Below are positions 27,315-38,173 of a stretch of 64,000 bases of DNA, one piece after another; positions within the stretch are counted from its first letter, which is position 1; the number at the start of each line of letters is the position of its first letter. The position numbers and the translations under genes are program-made. This DNA is from Rosa chinensis (lineage: Eukaryota > Streptophyta > Magnoliopsida > Rosales > Rosaceae). The stretch is taken from the NCBI RefSeq assembly GCF_002994745.2, contig NC_037089.1:85894347-85958346 (forward strand), given 5' to 3'. The notes under the pieces were generated by a model. The model did no database searches. It saw nothing but the letters and a program-made list of their open reading frames with translations, and was not told the DNA's origin.

Positions 27315-27951
27315 ATTCAGGAGACATCAGAGAAAGGAAAAGACACTCTCAAACCCAAGAAATGTTTCTACTTCTCTGGATTTTCCAACTGCTGTCAACG
27401 AGCAGTGCCTTGGTGGTACAATTGGAGAGTGTTGATGTTTCTTCCTAGTATTCTCCATAGTGCTTGCTGGATCTGCAGGTCGCTTCGGATTCTTGAACAT
27501 GGAGATATCGAAAGATGGCATGTTACTTGATGAGAGATTGGCTCCATTGCTTAAACATCCAGGAGAAGCATTCAATATTCCATAAGGATTGCAGGAGCTT
27601 CCGGAAAGCAACCTCCTATCACATTCAGTATCTCTGATAACCCATCTGGTTTTGTTCCTTTCAGCACGGCAGTAATATCCATGCTAAACTCTGGTTCAGT
27701 CTTATATAGGCGTTGTTTTGTCTGGATTAAAGACTCAGCCTCCACCACATTTGGTTTATTGATCACCGGAAAATTCTTAACTTTTGTGCGCATGTGCTCC
27801 AATATTGTTTCTCCTGTTAGAGGTTTGACATAGGGTCAGTATGAGGCCCAGCTTCAGTTGGAAAGAAAATAATGATTAACTACTCCAAATAACTAAGAAC
27901 CAAAGAGTGACTTATATAACATGTGTCTGTGTGTCTCTGTTTTTGACAGTT

Positions 27952-29897
27952 TGTTGATGTCATAATTTGGTTCGACAAATACTTTTGACTTTTCAAGCCA
28001 TTCCACGTGGTACGCGTTGAAATGTCAAAGAGTCCACGTAGGACTCTGACCTTTCAACGCACTTAAACATTTCATTAAGATAGAAAAGATAACTCTAAGA
28101 TGGAAATAATCATGACTAGTGAGATGCCTCACTTTGATACTCCAAGTCTTCAACCTTGGATCTCCACCTCTTAAGTCTTGGACGGTCACCATGTAATTGA
28201 CTCACCATCTTGGATGGCAAGGCAAAAACATATCATGACCTCACTACTAGAGAGGCATAATCCAAAGCCTCAACCCCCAAGACCAAGAGTTCGGCCCCTA
28301 AGCTTAGAAGCCACGACCTCCAAGGCTAAGACCTCGACTACCAGGATCACTCTTAGACAAAGTGATTGCAAAGGAGACATAGTTAGCGGAAATCAAGGGC
28401 CAACTCTTACCTATTAGGCCAGGTGTCATACTCTGATGATAGGTATGGTCGGAGGGCATGGTCCAAAAGTAACGTGAGAGGAAGAGACCACATAGTTGTG
28501 ACATCTGTCACCAACTCTGTCAGATGGAGTGTCAGGAAGCAAAAATCATGGGGCTGACACCCTGATTTTCGGGAAGAACCCATGCCTTCCCTCAACATCT
28601 CAACTACTCATTCTCCTATAAATATCAATCCTTCACAAGTAGAAAGAGGGACTTCAACTTCTCTTCTCTCCGAAAGCTATGCCAAAATGCATAGTCCTTT
28701 CCATAGAGCTCCGCCAACTCGAGGTGGAGGAAGCCTGACGTGAGGCCATCAGTTCCACCTAAGAAAGGAGCTTGGAAGCCCAACACTAGGTAAAGGAAGT
28801 CCGAGATGAGACTATCAGTTTCACCCAACAAGGAGCTTGGAAGCCCAACACGAGGTGGAGGAAGCCCGACGTGAGGCCATCAGTTCCACCCAAGAAAGGA
28901 GCTTGGAAGCCCAACACCAGGTGGAGGAAGCCCAACATTATGTGAAGGAAGTCCGAGACAAGACTATCAGCTGCACCCAACAAGGAGCTTGGAAGCCCAA
29001 CACCAGGTGAAGGAAGTCCGAGATGAGACTATCAGCTTCACCCAACAAGGAGCTTGGAAGCCCAACACGAGGTGGAGGAAGCCCGACGTGAGGCCATCAG
29101 TTATACCCAAGAAAGGAGCTTGGAAGCGCAACATCAGGTGAAGGAAGTCCGAGATGAGACTATCAGCTTCACCCAACAAGGAGCTTGGAAGCCCAACACG
29201 AGGTGGAGGAAGCCCGACGTGAGGACATCAGTTCCACCCAAGAAATGAGCTTGGAAGCCCAACACCAGGTGGAGGAAGCCCAACATTATGTGAAGAAAGT
29301 CCGAGACGAGACTATCAGCTTCACCCAACAAGGAGGTTGGAAGCCCAACACAAGGTGGAGGAACCCCGACGTGAGGCCATCAGTTCCACCCAAGAAAGGA
29401 GCTTGGAAGCCCAACACCAGGTGGAGGAAGCCCAACATCAAGTGAAGGAAGTCCGAGACGAGACTATTAGCTTCACCCAACAAAGAGCTTGGAAGCCCAA
29501 AACGAGGTGGAGGAAGCCCGACGTGAAGCCATCAATTCCACCCAAGAAAGGAGCTTGGAAGCCCAACATTAGGTGGACGAAGCCCAACACCAGGTGAAGG
29601 AAGTTCGAGACGAGACTATCAGTTTCACCAAACAAGGTAGCTTGGAGGCCCAGGATCAGGTGAAGGAAGCCCGAGGCCATACCTTCAGTCACTAGTGGTG
29701 AACGACCAAGGCTAGGCACAGGACTACCAGGGCATACCTTCAGTCACAAGTGGACGACCAGGGCTACTCACGTAGCAAAACTAATCGAAGGAAAAGATAG
29801 GCCCACTTGAAGAAACCAACCCCACCACTTTACACTTGGATTTCAACGGAACCTCCGTTGTTCCGTTGACTCGTTGATGCCGAAATTGGCACCAACA
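27952..29897 (+). mobile_element. Large solo LTR (or LTR-type element) with internal tandem array
   Basis: The 1946-bp insertion is missing from unit B, where TTGACAGTAAAAAG is continuous. It starts TGTTGATGTC, ends GCACCAACA, and is flanked by CAGTT at 27947-27951 and 29898-29902, the 5-bp duplication of LTR retrotransposons. A TATAAATA box lies at about 28617. I see no second LTR and no polyprotein, so a solo LTR is the simplest reading. The region downstream of the TATA box is a tandem array (28720-29640). Confidence 0.75.
28720..29640 (+). repeat. Alternating two-type tandem array
   Basis: Units of about 61-76 bp share AGGAGCTTGGAAGCCCAAC and then alternate. Type A contains CCCGACGTGAGGCCATCAG. 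Type B contains GTCCGAGATGAGACTATCAG. Some units carry an extra 20-bp block. A-B pairs give a higher-order period near 152 bp in the later part. Minus- and plus-strand open frames here are by-products of the repeat length. Confidence 0.85.
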
Positions 29898-30865
29898 CAG
29901 TTAAAAGATTTCACCTCTGCCATCCATGACGTTCAGGGCAGCTGAGCTTCTGGGATTTGGATGATTTTTGATACTAGAAAGATGTTGTACTGCTTCTTTA
30001 AGTTCTGAAAATGGATTGACCACAGTTCGCCTTGGAACTTTATTCCATTCTAATTCTTCTAGAATCTCTACTCCACTTTCCGGTCCAAGCTTCTTCTCAC
30101 GAGCACGTTTCCTTGCTAATTCCAAGGGCTCTGATGATGGAGGAAGCACACTATGTGAGGACACCAAGATAGGGAAGTTCTTTGCCTTTTCACGTATGTG
30201 GTCAAATACTGTTTGTTGTGTCACAACTTTGTCATCAGTTTGAACTTTGGCAGCAAACTCATCTTCATGAACTTTGTCGGCAACCTCATCTTCAAAAAAT
30301 TCAGGTACAAGTTTTTACAGACATTGGATTGCAAAAAAAAAAAAAAAAAAGTGATAACATTATAGTATTATCGATACTCAATTAAGCTATACCTTCTTCA
30401 GAGTCTTTATATAGAAGCTTCAAACTGGGCCTGATATGAAAGACCCAAATAATCAAGTAAGAGAAATCAGTTATTCAGATTTCAGACCAAGAAAGAACAA
30501 CCTTAGTAAGCAGAAATGAAAATGGAATATCAGTGAAAGAGATACCCAAATGGGACCATCTACCCTTTTGGATTTCGTCGAGTTTGGAAGCACTTCACTT
30601 GGGCCTTCATAAGTATCATCTTCTATGATACATACTTCCTCAGGTAGAGGAAGATAGGGTGCTTTTTTTTCCTCGTTTGTTATTCACACTTAAATTGCTT
30701 TTCTTCATTAAGATAAGCTCCTGGTTTAGATCAATACCAACTGCATGGATAAAGTGACAAATTATATATTATAAGTTTATACCTCACGATTATACCAGTC
30801 AATAGTAACTTGTAAAGTGAAGGAAACTAGAAATATCAAGCAGGGACTCTACTGTATTTTTCAAA

Positions 30866-31546
30866 GGAAAGAACTTGGCTGACCAGCCCTGGTCAGGAGG
30901 GGCTGACCAGCCCTGGTCAGGAGGGGCTGACCACAGCCACTAACAATCTAACAGCTGTCTTCTTTTTTTTTTTTTTGCCCCTTTCCCTTTCGGTTCTCCT
31001 TCTTCAGTTCTTCCTCTTCCTCTTCCTCACTGTCCTTCGAAAACCCACTAACAACCGAAGGCGACGCCACGGTGATAGTCTTAACCACCGCCTCCGACGC
31101 GGTGGTCGTAGTCTCCCATTCCTCCTCGGTCACTGACCGAGACGAAGCCGGCACAAAAGGGTCCCAGAAATCCCACGTGGACGGCGGCGGCATGGCGGTG
31201 GAGGCTGTGGAGGTCCACGTGGTCTTGGAGCTTGGGCTCCGCGGAGGAGGCGGAGGCGGTTGAAGCGGAGTCTGTGGGGTTTGAGGTGGCGGCGGCGAGT
31301 GGTGGGTGTGGTTGTTGAGGTGGTGGGACTGGTGTTGGGTTGGGTGGGTGGGGTGGTGCTGGTGGTGGAGGGTAGTTTCGGCATTTGAAAATTGGAGCAG
31401 AGCAGCACAGGGAAGAGGAAGAGGAAGAACTGAAGAAGGAGAACCGAAAGGGAAGGGGCAAAAAAAAAAAAAAAAGACAGCTGTCAGATTGTTAGTGGCT
31501 GTGGTCAGCCCCTCCTGACCAGGGCTAGTCAGCCAAGTTCCTTTCC
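30866..31546. mobile_element. Pack-MULE carrying a DUF630/DUF632 gene fragment
   Basis: This 681-bp insertion is absent from unit B. The flanks are TTTTTCAAA (30857-30865) and TTCTTCAAA (31547-31555), a 9-bp Mutator-type duplication with one mismatch. The TIRs (about 30866-31026 and 31409-31546) begin GGAAAGAACTTGG and GGAAAGGAACTTGG and are nearly identical, each with a long T/A run. The left TIR contains a 24-bp tandem duplication (30877-30900 and 30901-30924). The GC-rich interior is a captured host gene piece. It lies inside the dead copy of MER3 exon 22. Confidence 0.88.
31030..31395 (-). pseudogene. Captured fragment of a DUF630/DUF632 (NRG2-like) gene
   Basis: The minus strand encodes a Pro-rich stretch, then STWDFWDPFVPASSRSVTEE, an EEEW motif, an Ala/Val-rich run and SGFSKD. 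This matches the linker between the DUF630 and DUF632 domains of the plant bZIP-like family that includes NRG2 and ROLLING AND ERECT LEAF 2. Neither flanking domain is present. The base composition is far more GC-rich than the surroundings. I infer capture of a short exon piece by the Mutator-like element; there is no start codon of the parent gene. Confidence 0.75.
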
Positions 31547-31759
31547 TTCTTCAAATATAAGATCAGCTTTAACAGTCAGCTTTTGGGGATTTGATAAGAG
31601 AACTGTTGCGCTATAGGGGCTGCAATGGAGACAATCCAAGTCAGACTAAACTAGGTAACGATAATGCAACCTGAGCTCTATCTTCTAATCTCATTATAGG
31701 TTATGATTAAATTTAAATTTTTGTATTAGCTTAATTTTACACTATTAAAATCATTATAA

Positions 31760-32159
31760 CAGCTACCACAATTATTCTTCCAAGATTAGTTTTTGTTTAT
31801 TTTTATCTATGTTTAAATATCTATAATAAAAAAAAAATTGTTTGTTCTCCGACAATTTCATTGCATTATTTTTTCTTTTATCAAAATATGATAACTTTAT
31901 TAATCTTGAAAAAGATTACAATACTAAGGAGATAAATAGTTCTCAATAGAGAACTCTCACTACTCCTCAAGGGTTTACATCAAGAGTTTCATTGTATTGT
32001 TTATTCTTGTAGAACTTTTATATATATAGGGTCTGCATTAAGGGACACCATATTTTCCATTTTTTTTTTTGGTTGAAAAGAGTAGAATTTAATAACTTGG
32101 ATCATCTTGTTGTTTGCCAGGATGCACCAAGGGAGAGTCTCTCTAGCTGCTAGAAGGTG
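31760..32159. other. AT-rich spacer after unit A
   Basis: Sequence beyond the right breakpoint of unit A has no match elsewhere in the window. No gene is visible. It probably includes the 3' UTR of the lectin gene. Confidence 0.5.
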
Positions 32160-33652
32160 TCATCTCAAGGCGTAACCGATTGAGGACGACTCTTGTTTGG
32201 CTATATAACAGTTTGCATATATGTCGCCCAAATGGAAAGCTCCGTTGTGATCTCCCTCATTTCTGCTAACTTGAATATTTGAAACTGTATAATGTTTATG
32301 GTTTTGAGGTCTGTCATCTTTATTGAGCTTGGTTTGAGAATGAAATTCAGGTAGACGTGGAGGTTCTGATGGATAAAGCATCTGCACGTTCACCATATAT
32401 ACGAAATGCTATAATTAGTACTATATATTAGAACATATGATTCTTGTCAAATAATAATAATAATAATAACGGAGAATGAAGAATATTTTGACTCACACCA
32501 AGAATCCAAGAATCCAAAAATTATTAGAACATTTTGATCAACAAAATATTACCAGAGCTTTTGACGGAGGGTATTCAATTTGTTGATGATAAGGCTTTAC
32601 ATAGGCTCCTATTGAATAAATACCACCCAACCACTTATTCCTGCTTGATCTGCCATGAAAGCCAACAATCTCACTTCCAGGCATATGAATTGAGAAACAA
32701 GGGACTAAGTTGATCAGTTTTTCATTTTGAGACGTCCAACCAAAGGGTCCGTAAGTATTTCTATTGGTCTTAAAAGTAAGTGAGTTGACGACGCGCACGG
32801 CACCCAACAAGTTGTCACAATACCGTCCATGAACTGCAGTTAAATATTCGTCCGGATAATTGAATCTAATCTGCAGGGATCAGTAATTAAATTCTACCGC
32901 TTAGTCAATTAATTACTGTTTAGAAATCGGTAAATTAATTGATATGCGAGTGTGTGGGCTAAGTACGTACTGTTTCGCTTCTGACTTTGTTTACTGTTTC
33001 TCTTCTGATCACTTTGTTGTTGTCGGAGAGCACTTCGGAGAGCCCTGACAAGAGATCCAGAGGGATCTTTACTTCACCATGCTTGTCTGACCAAACTGAG
33101 ATTCCGTCGTCGTCATATTCAAACCGGACGTTAACAATTGTGTGCCCTTCCAAATATTCTATCGCCAAACCTTTCACTGCTGAGTGTATTCCATCATTAA
33201 AGGGTCTTCCTCGCGACGTCGGTGATCCAAACGGTCCGACTGAAACGACGGTTTTCTTGGATTCCTCAGGATTCTGTCGCAAAGTTAACATGCATATTCC
33301 ACTCTAGCTAATTAATAAATTAAATTACACGGATTGATTAGCGTATACAAAATCATGAATCAAAACAAGTAATTACCATTGTACGTAGGAGGTAGTTAAT
33401 AGCGTTGAGCAAAGGAGAACAGAAGGCGAGTGAGATCAAGCTGCTGTACGTACGTACATGAATGAACTTAAATTTGACAAGGATATTATCGGAGGATGGA
33501 TAATTGAAGCTAATATTTGAGCTAGCATTCAAACTGTACTTGTGCGTAGAATTGAGGCTAAGCAATATATTCTGAGCAAGTGGAACCAGTTCTAAGTTTG
33601 GAATATTTAGACCAAAAAAGAAGAATAAAAGAATCAAATTATATATCCACAT
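32160..33652 (-). CDS. Jacalin-related lectin
   Basis: A predicted carbohydrate-binding protein with one jacalin fold. Coding exons, 5' to 3' on the minus strand: 33652-33377, 33273-32971, 32870-32553, 32381-32160. All are phase 0 with GT-AG borders, giving 372 residues. The jacalin domain runs from SVGPFGSPTSRGRPFNDG through FEYDDDGISVWSDKHG, SLTFKTNRNTYGPFG and GSEIVGFHGRSS to LGGIYSIGAYV (about residues 102-285). Exon 1 encodes a hydrophobic leader (MWIYNLILLFFFFGLNIPN) and 70 further residues I do not recognise. Exon 4 is a 73-residue tail of unknown role. The start is uncertain: exon 1 might be a separate prediction artefact, though its donor and phase fit. Specificity cannot be read from sequence. 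Confidence 0.78.
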
Positions 33653-33792
33653 CCCACTACTAATAAAAGTCTCATAGGTTACAAATTTTCTTCCGCATCT
33701 TCTGCTTTATAGAATATGAATAATCGTATCAAAAACTCATTAGATACGATGTTGTACTTACATAGGCATTTGTCCAGCTTAATTAGCTATAA

Positions 33793-34250
33793 TGAGCCAC
33801 GCTCACACTACCGCTAGCGGTACTAACGACTATCAATGATGTGACCTACGGAAGCACCGCCAGACAGGCTATCGCCCAAACCTCGGCTCACCCCCGAATC
33901 ACCTCTGACGCACCGCACCAAGATAGCATCAGAAGCTGAGAACTGAAGCATATCAGTCCCACATCGAAAACATGGAAGAGGTCAGCCTCTTCCCCACCTA
34001 TAAAAAGTTCTCTGATCTCTCCTCATTAATTATGCATTTACTACTTACCTACTGTTATCCTGTCAACATAAATACATTGATTAACTTAGGCATCGGAGAA
34101 GAGAAGACCACCCACCGCGATCTCCCTTTGACGCCCTTTGTATTTCATTTGACAGGTAGCGAAATCGACAAGAGTATTATAAGTAGCGATCCGCCTACCG
34201 GACCAGCATTAACTGAGATTCAGCTATCGCTGAATTCTTAGACATTAACA
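33793..34250 (+). repeat. Probable gypsy 5' LTR
   Basis: Starts TGAGCCACGC, ends ATTAACA immediately before the primer-binding site. The 5' edge is inferred from the TG dinucleotide because no second LTR is available for comparison. Confidence 0.55.
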
Positions 34251-34302
34251 TTGGCGCCGTTTGTGGGAACCTTTGAACAAAATGTCATCCCGTCACAACA
34301 AT

Positions 34303-35061
34303 CACCATGACTAACGATAGTGGGGGAAATGCTGAAGAGCAAGCTAACCAATCCGTCAACCCCTAACCTACCAACCCAGCGGCTAACGTTAACGCAACGA
34401 CTAACGTCAATCGTGCACTATTCACCACACCGATCAATCCCAGCGTGGAACCCCAAATCTTACAAACTGAGGTTACGATGGAGGCTCAGCCAGGCAGCAG
34501 TCACCGACCTCCGGGCCAGGACCTCGCCGCTATGTATGAGCTGGCATTGGCGGATCTCCACAAAGCAAACAGAGAGCGCGAACATGAGCGCAGGGAGAAG
34601 GTCGAGGCCCAGAAACATGTGGCCACGCTGATGTCCATGTTCGACGAACTAAAGAGGACGTTGGAAGCAAACGCTGACTAGGCGCAAAGCGAGCAATCGT
34701 AGAGCACCAGGCATAGTCGACCCAACACAGGAAGATTGGTACAGGCACCAACCCTGCAGATGCAGATACTGCTGAACCCACCAGAGATGTTGGGAATGGG
34801 TCCACCTCCACCACGACTGATAGAGCAAGAATCGGAGTCGAAACCGCTCACCAAACGCTCCGCTACCAGGGCCAGAACCAAGAGAAATCCACATGTCCTC
34901 AGGTGGGAGCTGGCACAGCGGAACCTCCAGGCAGGACCCGCCGACAATGCAACAGCCCTAATTTTAGAAAGAGTGTAGCAACTGGAACAAAGGCTAATCC
35001 AGGCAAAGGCAGGCGCCCCAGCGCCAACCCAAAATCCATTGTTTGCGTCAAGACCAGGGCC
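34303..35061 (+). pseudogene. Gypsy gag, 5' part
   Basis: The frame from ATGACTAACGATAGTGGGG encodes an Asn/Thr-rich start, then a charged helical segment (LHKANREREHERREKVEAQ, about 34558-34614). Stops occur near 34363 and 34679. The frame is cut at 35061 by the CACTA element; gag continues at 41189. Confidence 0.6.
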
Positions 35062-35110
35062 CACTATGCCACAAAAGATATTAGACGACAGATGAGATCT
35101 ATCGTCTGAT

Positions 35111-35720
35111 AAAAAAAAATTATGTTGTCTAGTACGGTGCCGTCTCTTAAGGGTATCAAAAAATTATGTTGTCTAGTACGGTGCCGTCTCTTAAGGGTAT
35201 CAAAAGACAGATTTCCTCTGTCGTCTGATTTTTCAGATGACAGAAGGTTTTCAAGTCGTCTGTTGTCTGATTAAACCCAAGACATATGTTAGATGAATTC
35301 ATACGACAATTATCTGTTGTTTGTAATGACTTACAATAACAGTTTACTGTTGTTTGTTTTATATTCTAATAACAGTTAACTGTTATTTAAACTACCAACA
35401 CAAGACAATTATTTGTTGTTGTACATTCATTTAAGATACAATTTTATATGTTGTTGTTTTTGTTTTGAGTCAATGAAAGTTTATATATTTTTGTCTTTAT
35501 TTTTATTGTAAGGCCACAATTTTATGTTGTTTGAGTGGGTAAATAACTAACAGTTAACTGTTAGTTAAACTACTAACAGAAGGCAGTTATTTGTTGTTAT
35601 ACGTACGTTCAAGATACAATTATATGTTGTTGTTTTTGTTTTGAGTCAACGAAAGTTTATATATTTTTGTCTTTGTTTTCATTGTAAGGCCACAATTTTC
35701 TGTTGTTTGAGTGAGAAAAT
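35111..35720. repeat. Subterminal tandem repeats of the CACTA element
   Basis: A roughly 45-bp block containing GTTGTCTAGTACGGTGCCGT occurs twice at 35111-35205. Further in, a longer pair (about 35395-35545 and 35570-35710) shares ATGTTGTTGTTTTTGTTTTG and AAGGCCACAATTTT-TGTTG. Confidence 0.8.
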
Positions 35721-36599
35721 AACAATAGATTTTCCTATCATAATGTAATCTGGAAACTACACAAATGACATATATTCTTCAATTTGTCATTACAGCTAGC
35801 AAATACATCCATAATTGTATCATACATAAACCTAATGAGCATCATCTCAATAAACTCATAAGGCAAAAAACTACTATCTAGAACAATTATACTAATCTAG
35901 AGCGACTAAGTAGCAGAAGCTTTGATTTAGCCAATTATGTAACAGCTCTAATTCTTCAAGCGGATAATCCTCCAGAGATATCAACTAATTGAGGCATCAA
36001 AGTTTTGAAGAGAAGACAGCCATTGTTCCATATAATTCCTGCAATTTGCCAACAACACAAACACAGAAATTTAGCAAAGATGACATATTTCAAGAGAAAA
36101 ACTTAGGACAAAATCACATATCACATTGCAGCTGCCTCATGCTCAGAACAAGGATTGATACTTGTTTACATTATAACTATAGAGATTCGATTACCACCCT
36201 TCTCACCTCATTTTGTGCTTTTTCAACACCAGATGGTTCTGCATAACTGCATAAGCTCAGTCATTGTCCATACCAGTACGGCTGAGCTGGTATCAGTTGC
36301 TGCTAAAAACATGTCCTGCAAAAAGATTTCACCTTTTTTAATTACTAATTGCACTGTATAAATATCGATATTTCATTTATGAAGTTGTAAATTGTTTCAG
36401 ATGTCTAATATGTTATGTTGATAGAAGTTTAGCTAGACTAGAATTAAGGGTCTAAAACTCTAGTTTGACAGTCTAGCTAGCTACATAACATGCTACATCT
36501 TCTGGCAAGTGAACATGTATGTTAAAGAAATATAAAAAGTAAATAGACAAAAGAAAACATGTTGAGGTGCATGTAGAAAGAGGCGAAATAGAACGTACA

Positions 36600-37485
36600 G
36601 TGATGACACCCTTGATTTGTTCAATTTTGAGGAGTATTGCTTAACTTGAATTAATCCTTCTGAACTCGAACAGAACATCAATGAGATCTTCATTCTCTGT
36701 TTTATGCCTTTTAGGATCAAAGTGTTCCTCTATCACTTTGTTATAGAGATTGTCCAAGTTCTTAAATCACGTGTCTACTCTTTGTTCAAGACCATTGAAC
36801 TTGTTTATCTAGCTGATCCATAGTAGAAAATCTGATACATAGAGTCCTCCCAAAAGGACCACCGACTCTTTAAGCAACTAATGACTTCTGCCCATGCCAA
36901 TTTCACCTTCCCCATCATACTTGTTACCAAAAGCGCAGCGACACAAAACATTGTTGGCCAAGATAACTGTCACTTCACTGAGATTGACAATACCATAACA
37001 CTTATGAGCTATTGAGTCGATCATAACTCCAACCTCTTCATCTCTCACAAATTGAAACATTTGGACCCTCTTTGGACCAAGTAGTTCCAAGATCACAAAC
37101 TTCCTTACCTCCCTCCAATACTCACCATAAGGAGCAAACGATAGATTGACACATCCATAGCCAATCTTCTTTGCAACATACAAGGCTGGTCTGCCTGAAA
37201 AAAAATAGGTCATAAGTTTTCAAAACCTCTCTTGCCATTTTGGCTGAGGAGACTACTAAAGTAGGCTTCGAGCCTAATTGCAAGAACATGATTGGCCCAT
37301 ATTACCTAGAAAGACATTGAAGAACAGAATGGGTTAATTCATCATAAAGATGGTGTAGGTGGCCTCCTAGGACCAGGAGGCAACCACTTTCCTCTAGCAT
37401 TTTGCTTCATCAAAAGGAAGAAAATGAAGGGTATGAGAAAAACAAGGAGTAGAAGCACTATGGATAAAGATAAGTAAGAACTCAT
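36600..37485 (-). pseudogene. Captured 5' half of a CYP71-clan cytochrome P450
   Basis: Starting from an ATG at 37485, the minus strand encodes a membrane anchor (MSSYLSLSIVLLLLVFLIPF), the Pro-rich hinge KWLPPGPRRPP and, after frame breaks, [47 protein letters not shown] and NLYNKVIEEHFDPKRH follow, ending about where helix I begins. The oxygen-binding and heme-Cys regions are missing, and stops and frameshifts interrupt the frame. The order fits a CYP71- or CYP83-type gene. It lies entirely inside the CACTA element, so capture by the transposon is the likely origin. It cannot be an active enzyme. Confidence 0.85.
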
Positions 37486-37870
37486 GTAGCTAAAGTGCAA
37501 AGTTCAAGTCTGTTTCCAACTCCACAGAGCATAACTTGTTTAAGTTTAGCCAAGTTAGATTGTTTACTCTAATATCTAGTATCTTCATTTATCTACATTC
37601 TTATATTTTATCTCCTTTTTCCTTGACAACCAAACAGACAAGAAGGTGGTAACAATGAAGACTCCATGTAACTAACTAGATAGCCTGACATACATTTCTT
37701 CTTTTCTAAACACCTACTAATTACTTCATACATTTCAAATATATATCATTTCAGTGCTGCAACTGATAGTTTATCTAGAAAATCAAACAAAATTTCTTAC
37801 CATTTATATAACCCCGTGTAAGAAGGGATAAGAGTGATTTACCTTTGTGTCGAGTAAACCAAGGAAATCA

Positions 37871-38173
37871 TCAAGCAATATTGATCATAGTAACTTCGAA
37901 TCTCCGGTAGATTGGAGCAACAATATTGATCATAGTAACTTCGAATCTCCAGTAGATTAGAGCAACAATATTGATCATAGCGACCTCCACAGTCCACACA
38001 ATCGATCTCAGAGGCCTAAGTTCTTCTTCGTGTACTCTTACAGATTCAATACAAGCATCATTATGTAAATCACTACCAACCCCAAAACCTTCAGGTGCTT
38101 CAACTCTTTCTGCAACAAAATTCAACCAAAGGAAGAGAATCAAAACAAACCGTTTGGGATATATGACAATGAA
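37871..38173 (-). other. Short open frame with hydrophobic start inside CACTA
   Basis: From an ATG at 38173 the product begins MDSFIVIYPKRFVLILFLWL, like a signal peptide, then AERVEAPEGFGVGSDL. It runs into a 54-bp tandem repeat (37880-37980). I recognise no family. It may be a second captured exon fragment or chance. Confidence 0.3.

Larger units (their letters stand above)
27327..31625 (-). pseudogene. Dead duplicate of the MER3/HFM1 3' end (exons 22-26)
   Basis: The five 3'-most coding exons of the MER3 gene at 53046-54697 are repeated here on the same strand. No helicase exons are upstream. A one-base loss near 27637 breaks the last exon. A 1.9-kb LTR insertion sits in the intron between the last two exons, and a Pack-MULE interrupts exon 22 at 30866. 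The C-terminal residues (FLGFESVFSFL) are still readable at 27327-27360. Unit A ends in the intron upstream of exon 22 (31759), so this piece never had a promoter of its own kind. Confidence 0.9.

Noticed and set aside
28720..29640. CRISPR-like array of repeats
   Set aside because: Units are contiguous and similar throughout with no unique spacers, and they lie inside an LTR-type element in a plant genome.
28625..29719. Series of similar open frames on both strands
   Set aside because: They arise from the tandem array: unit length and lack of stops repeat the same frame. No start context, introns or known domain.
31072..31518. Plus-strand frames in the Pack-MULE
   Set aside because: Antisense to the recognisable DUF630/DUF632 linker, with Gly/Val/Trp runs from GC-rich repeats.
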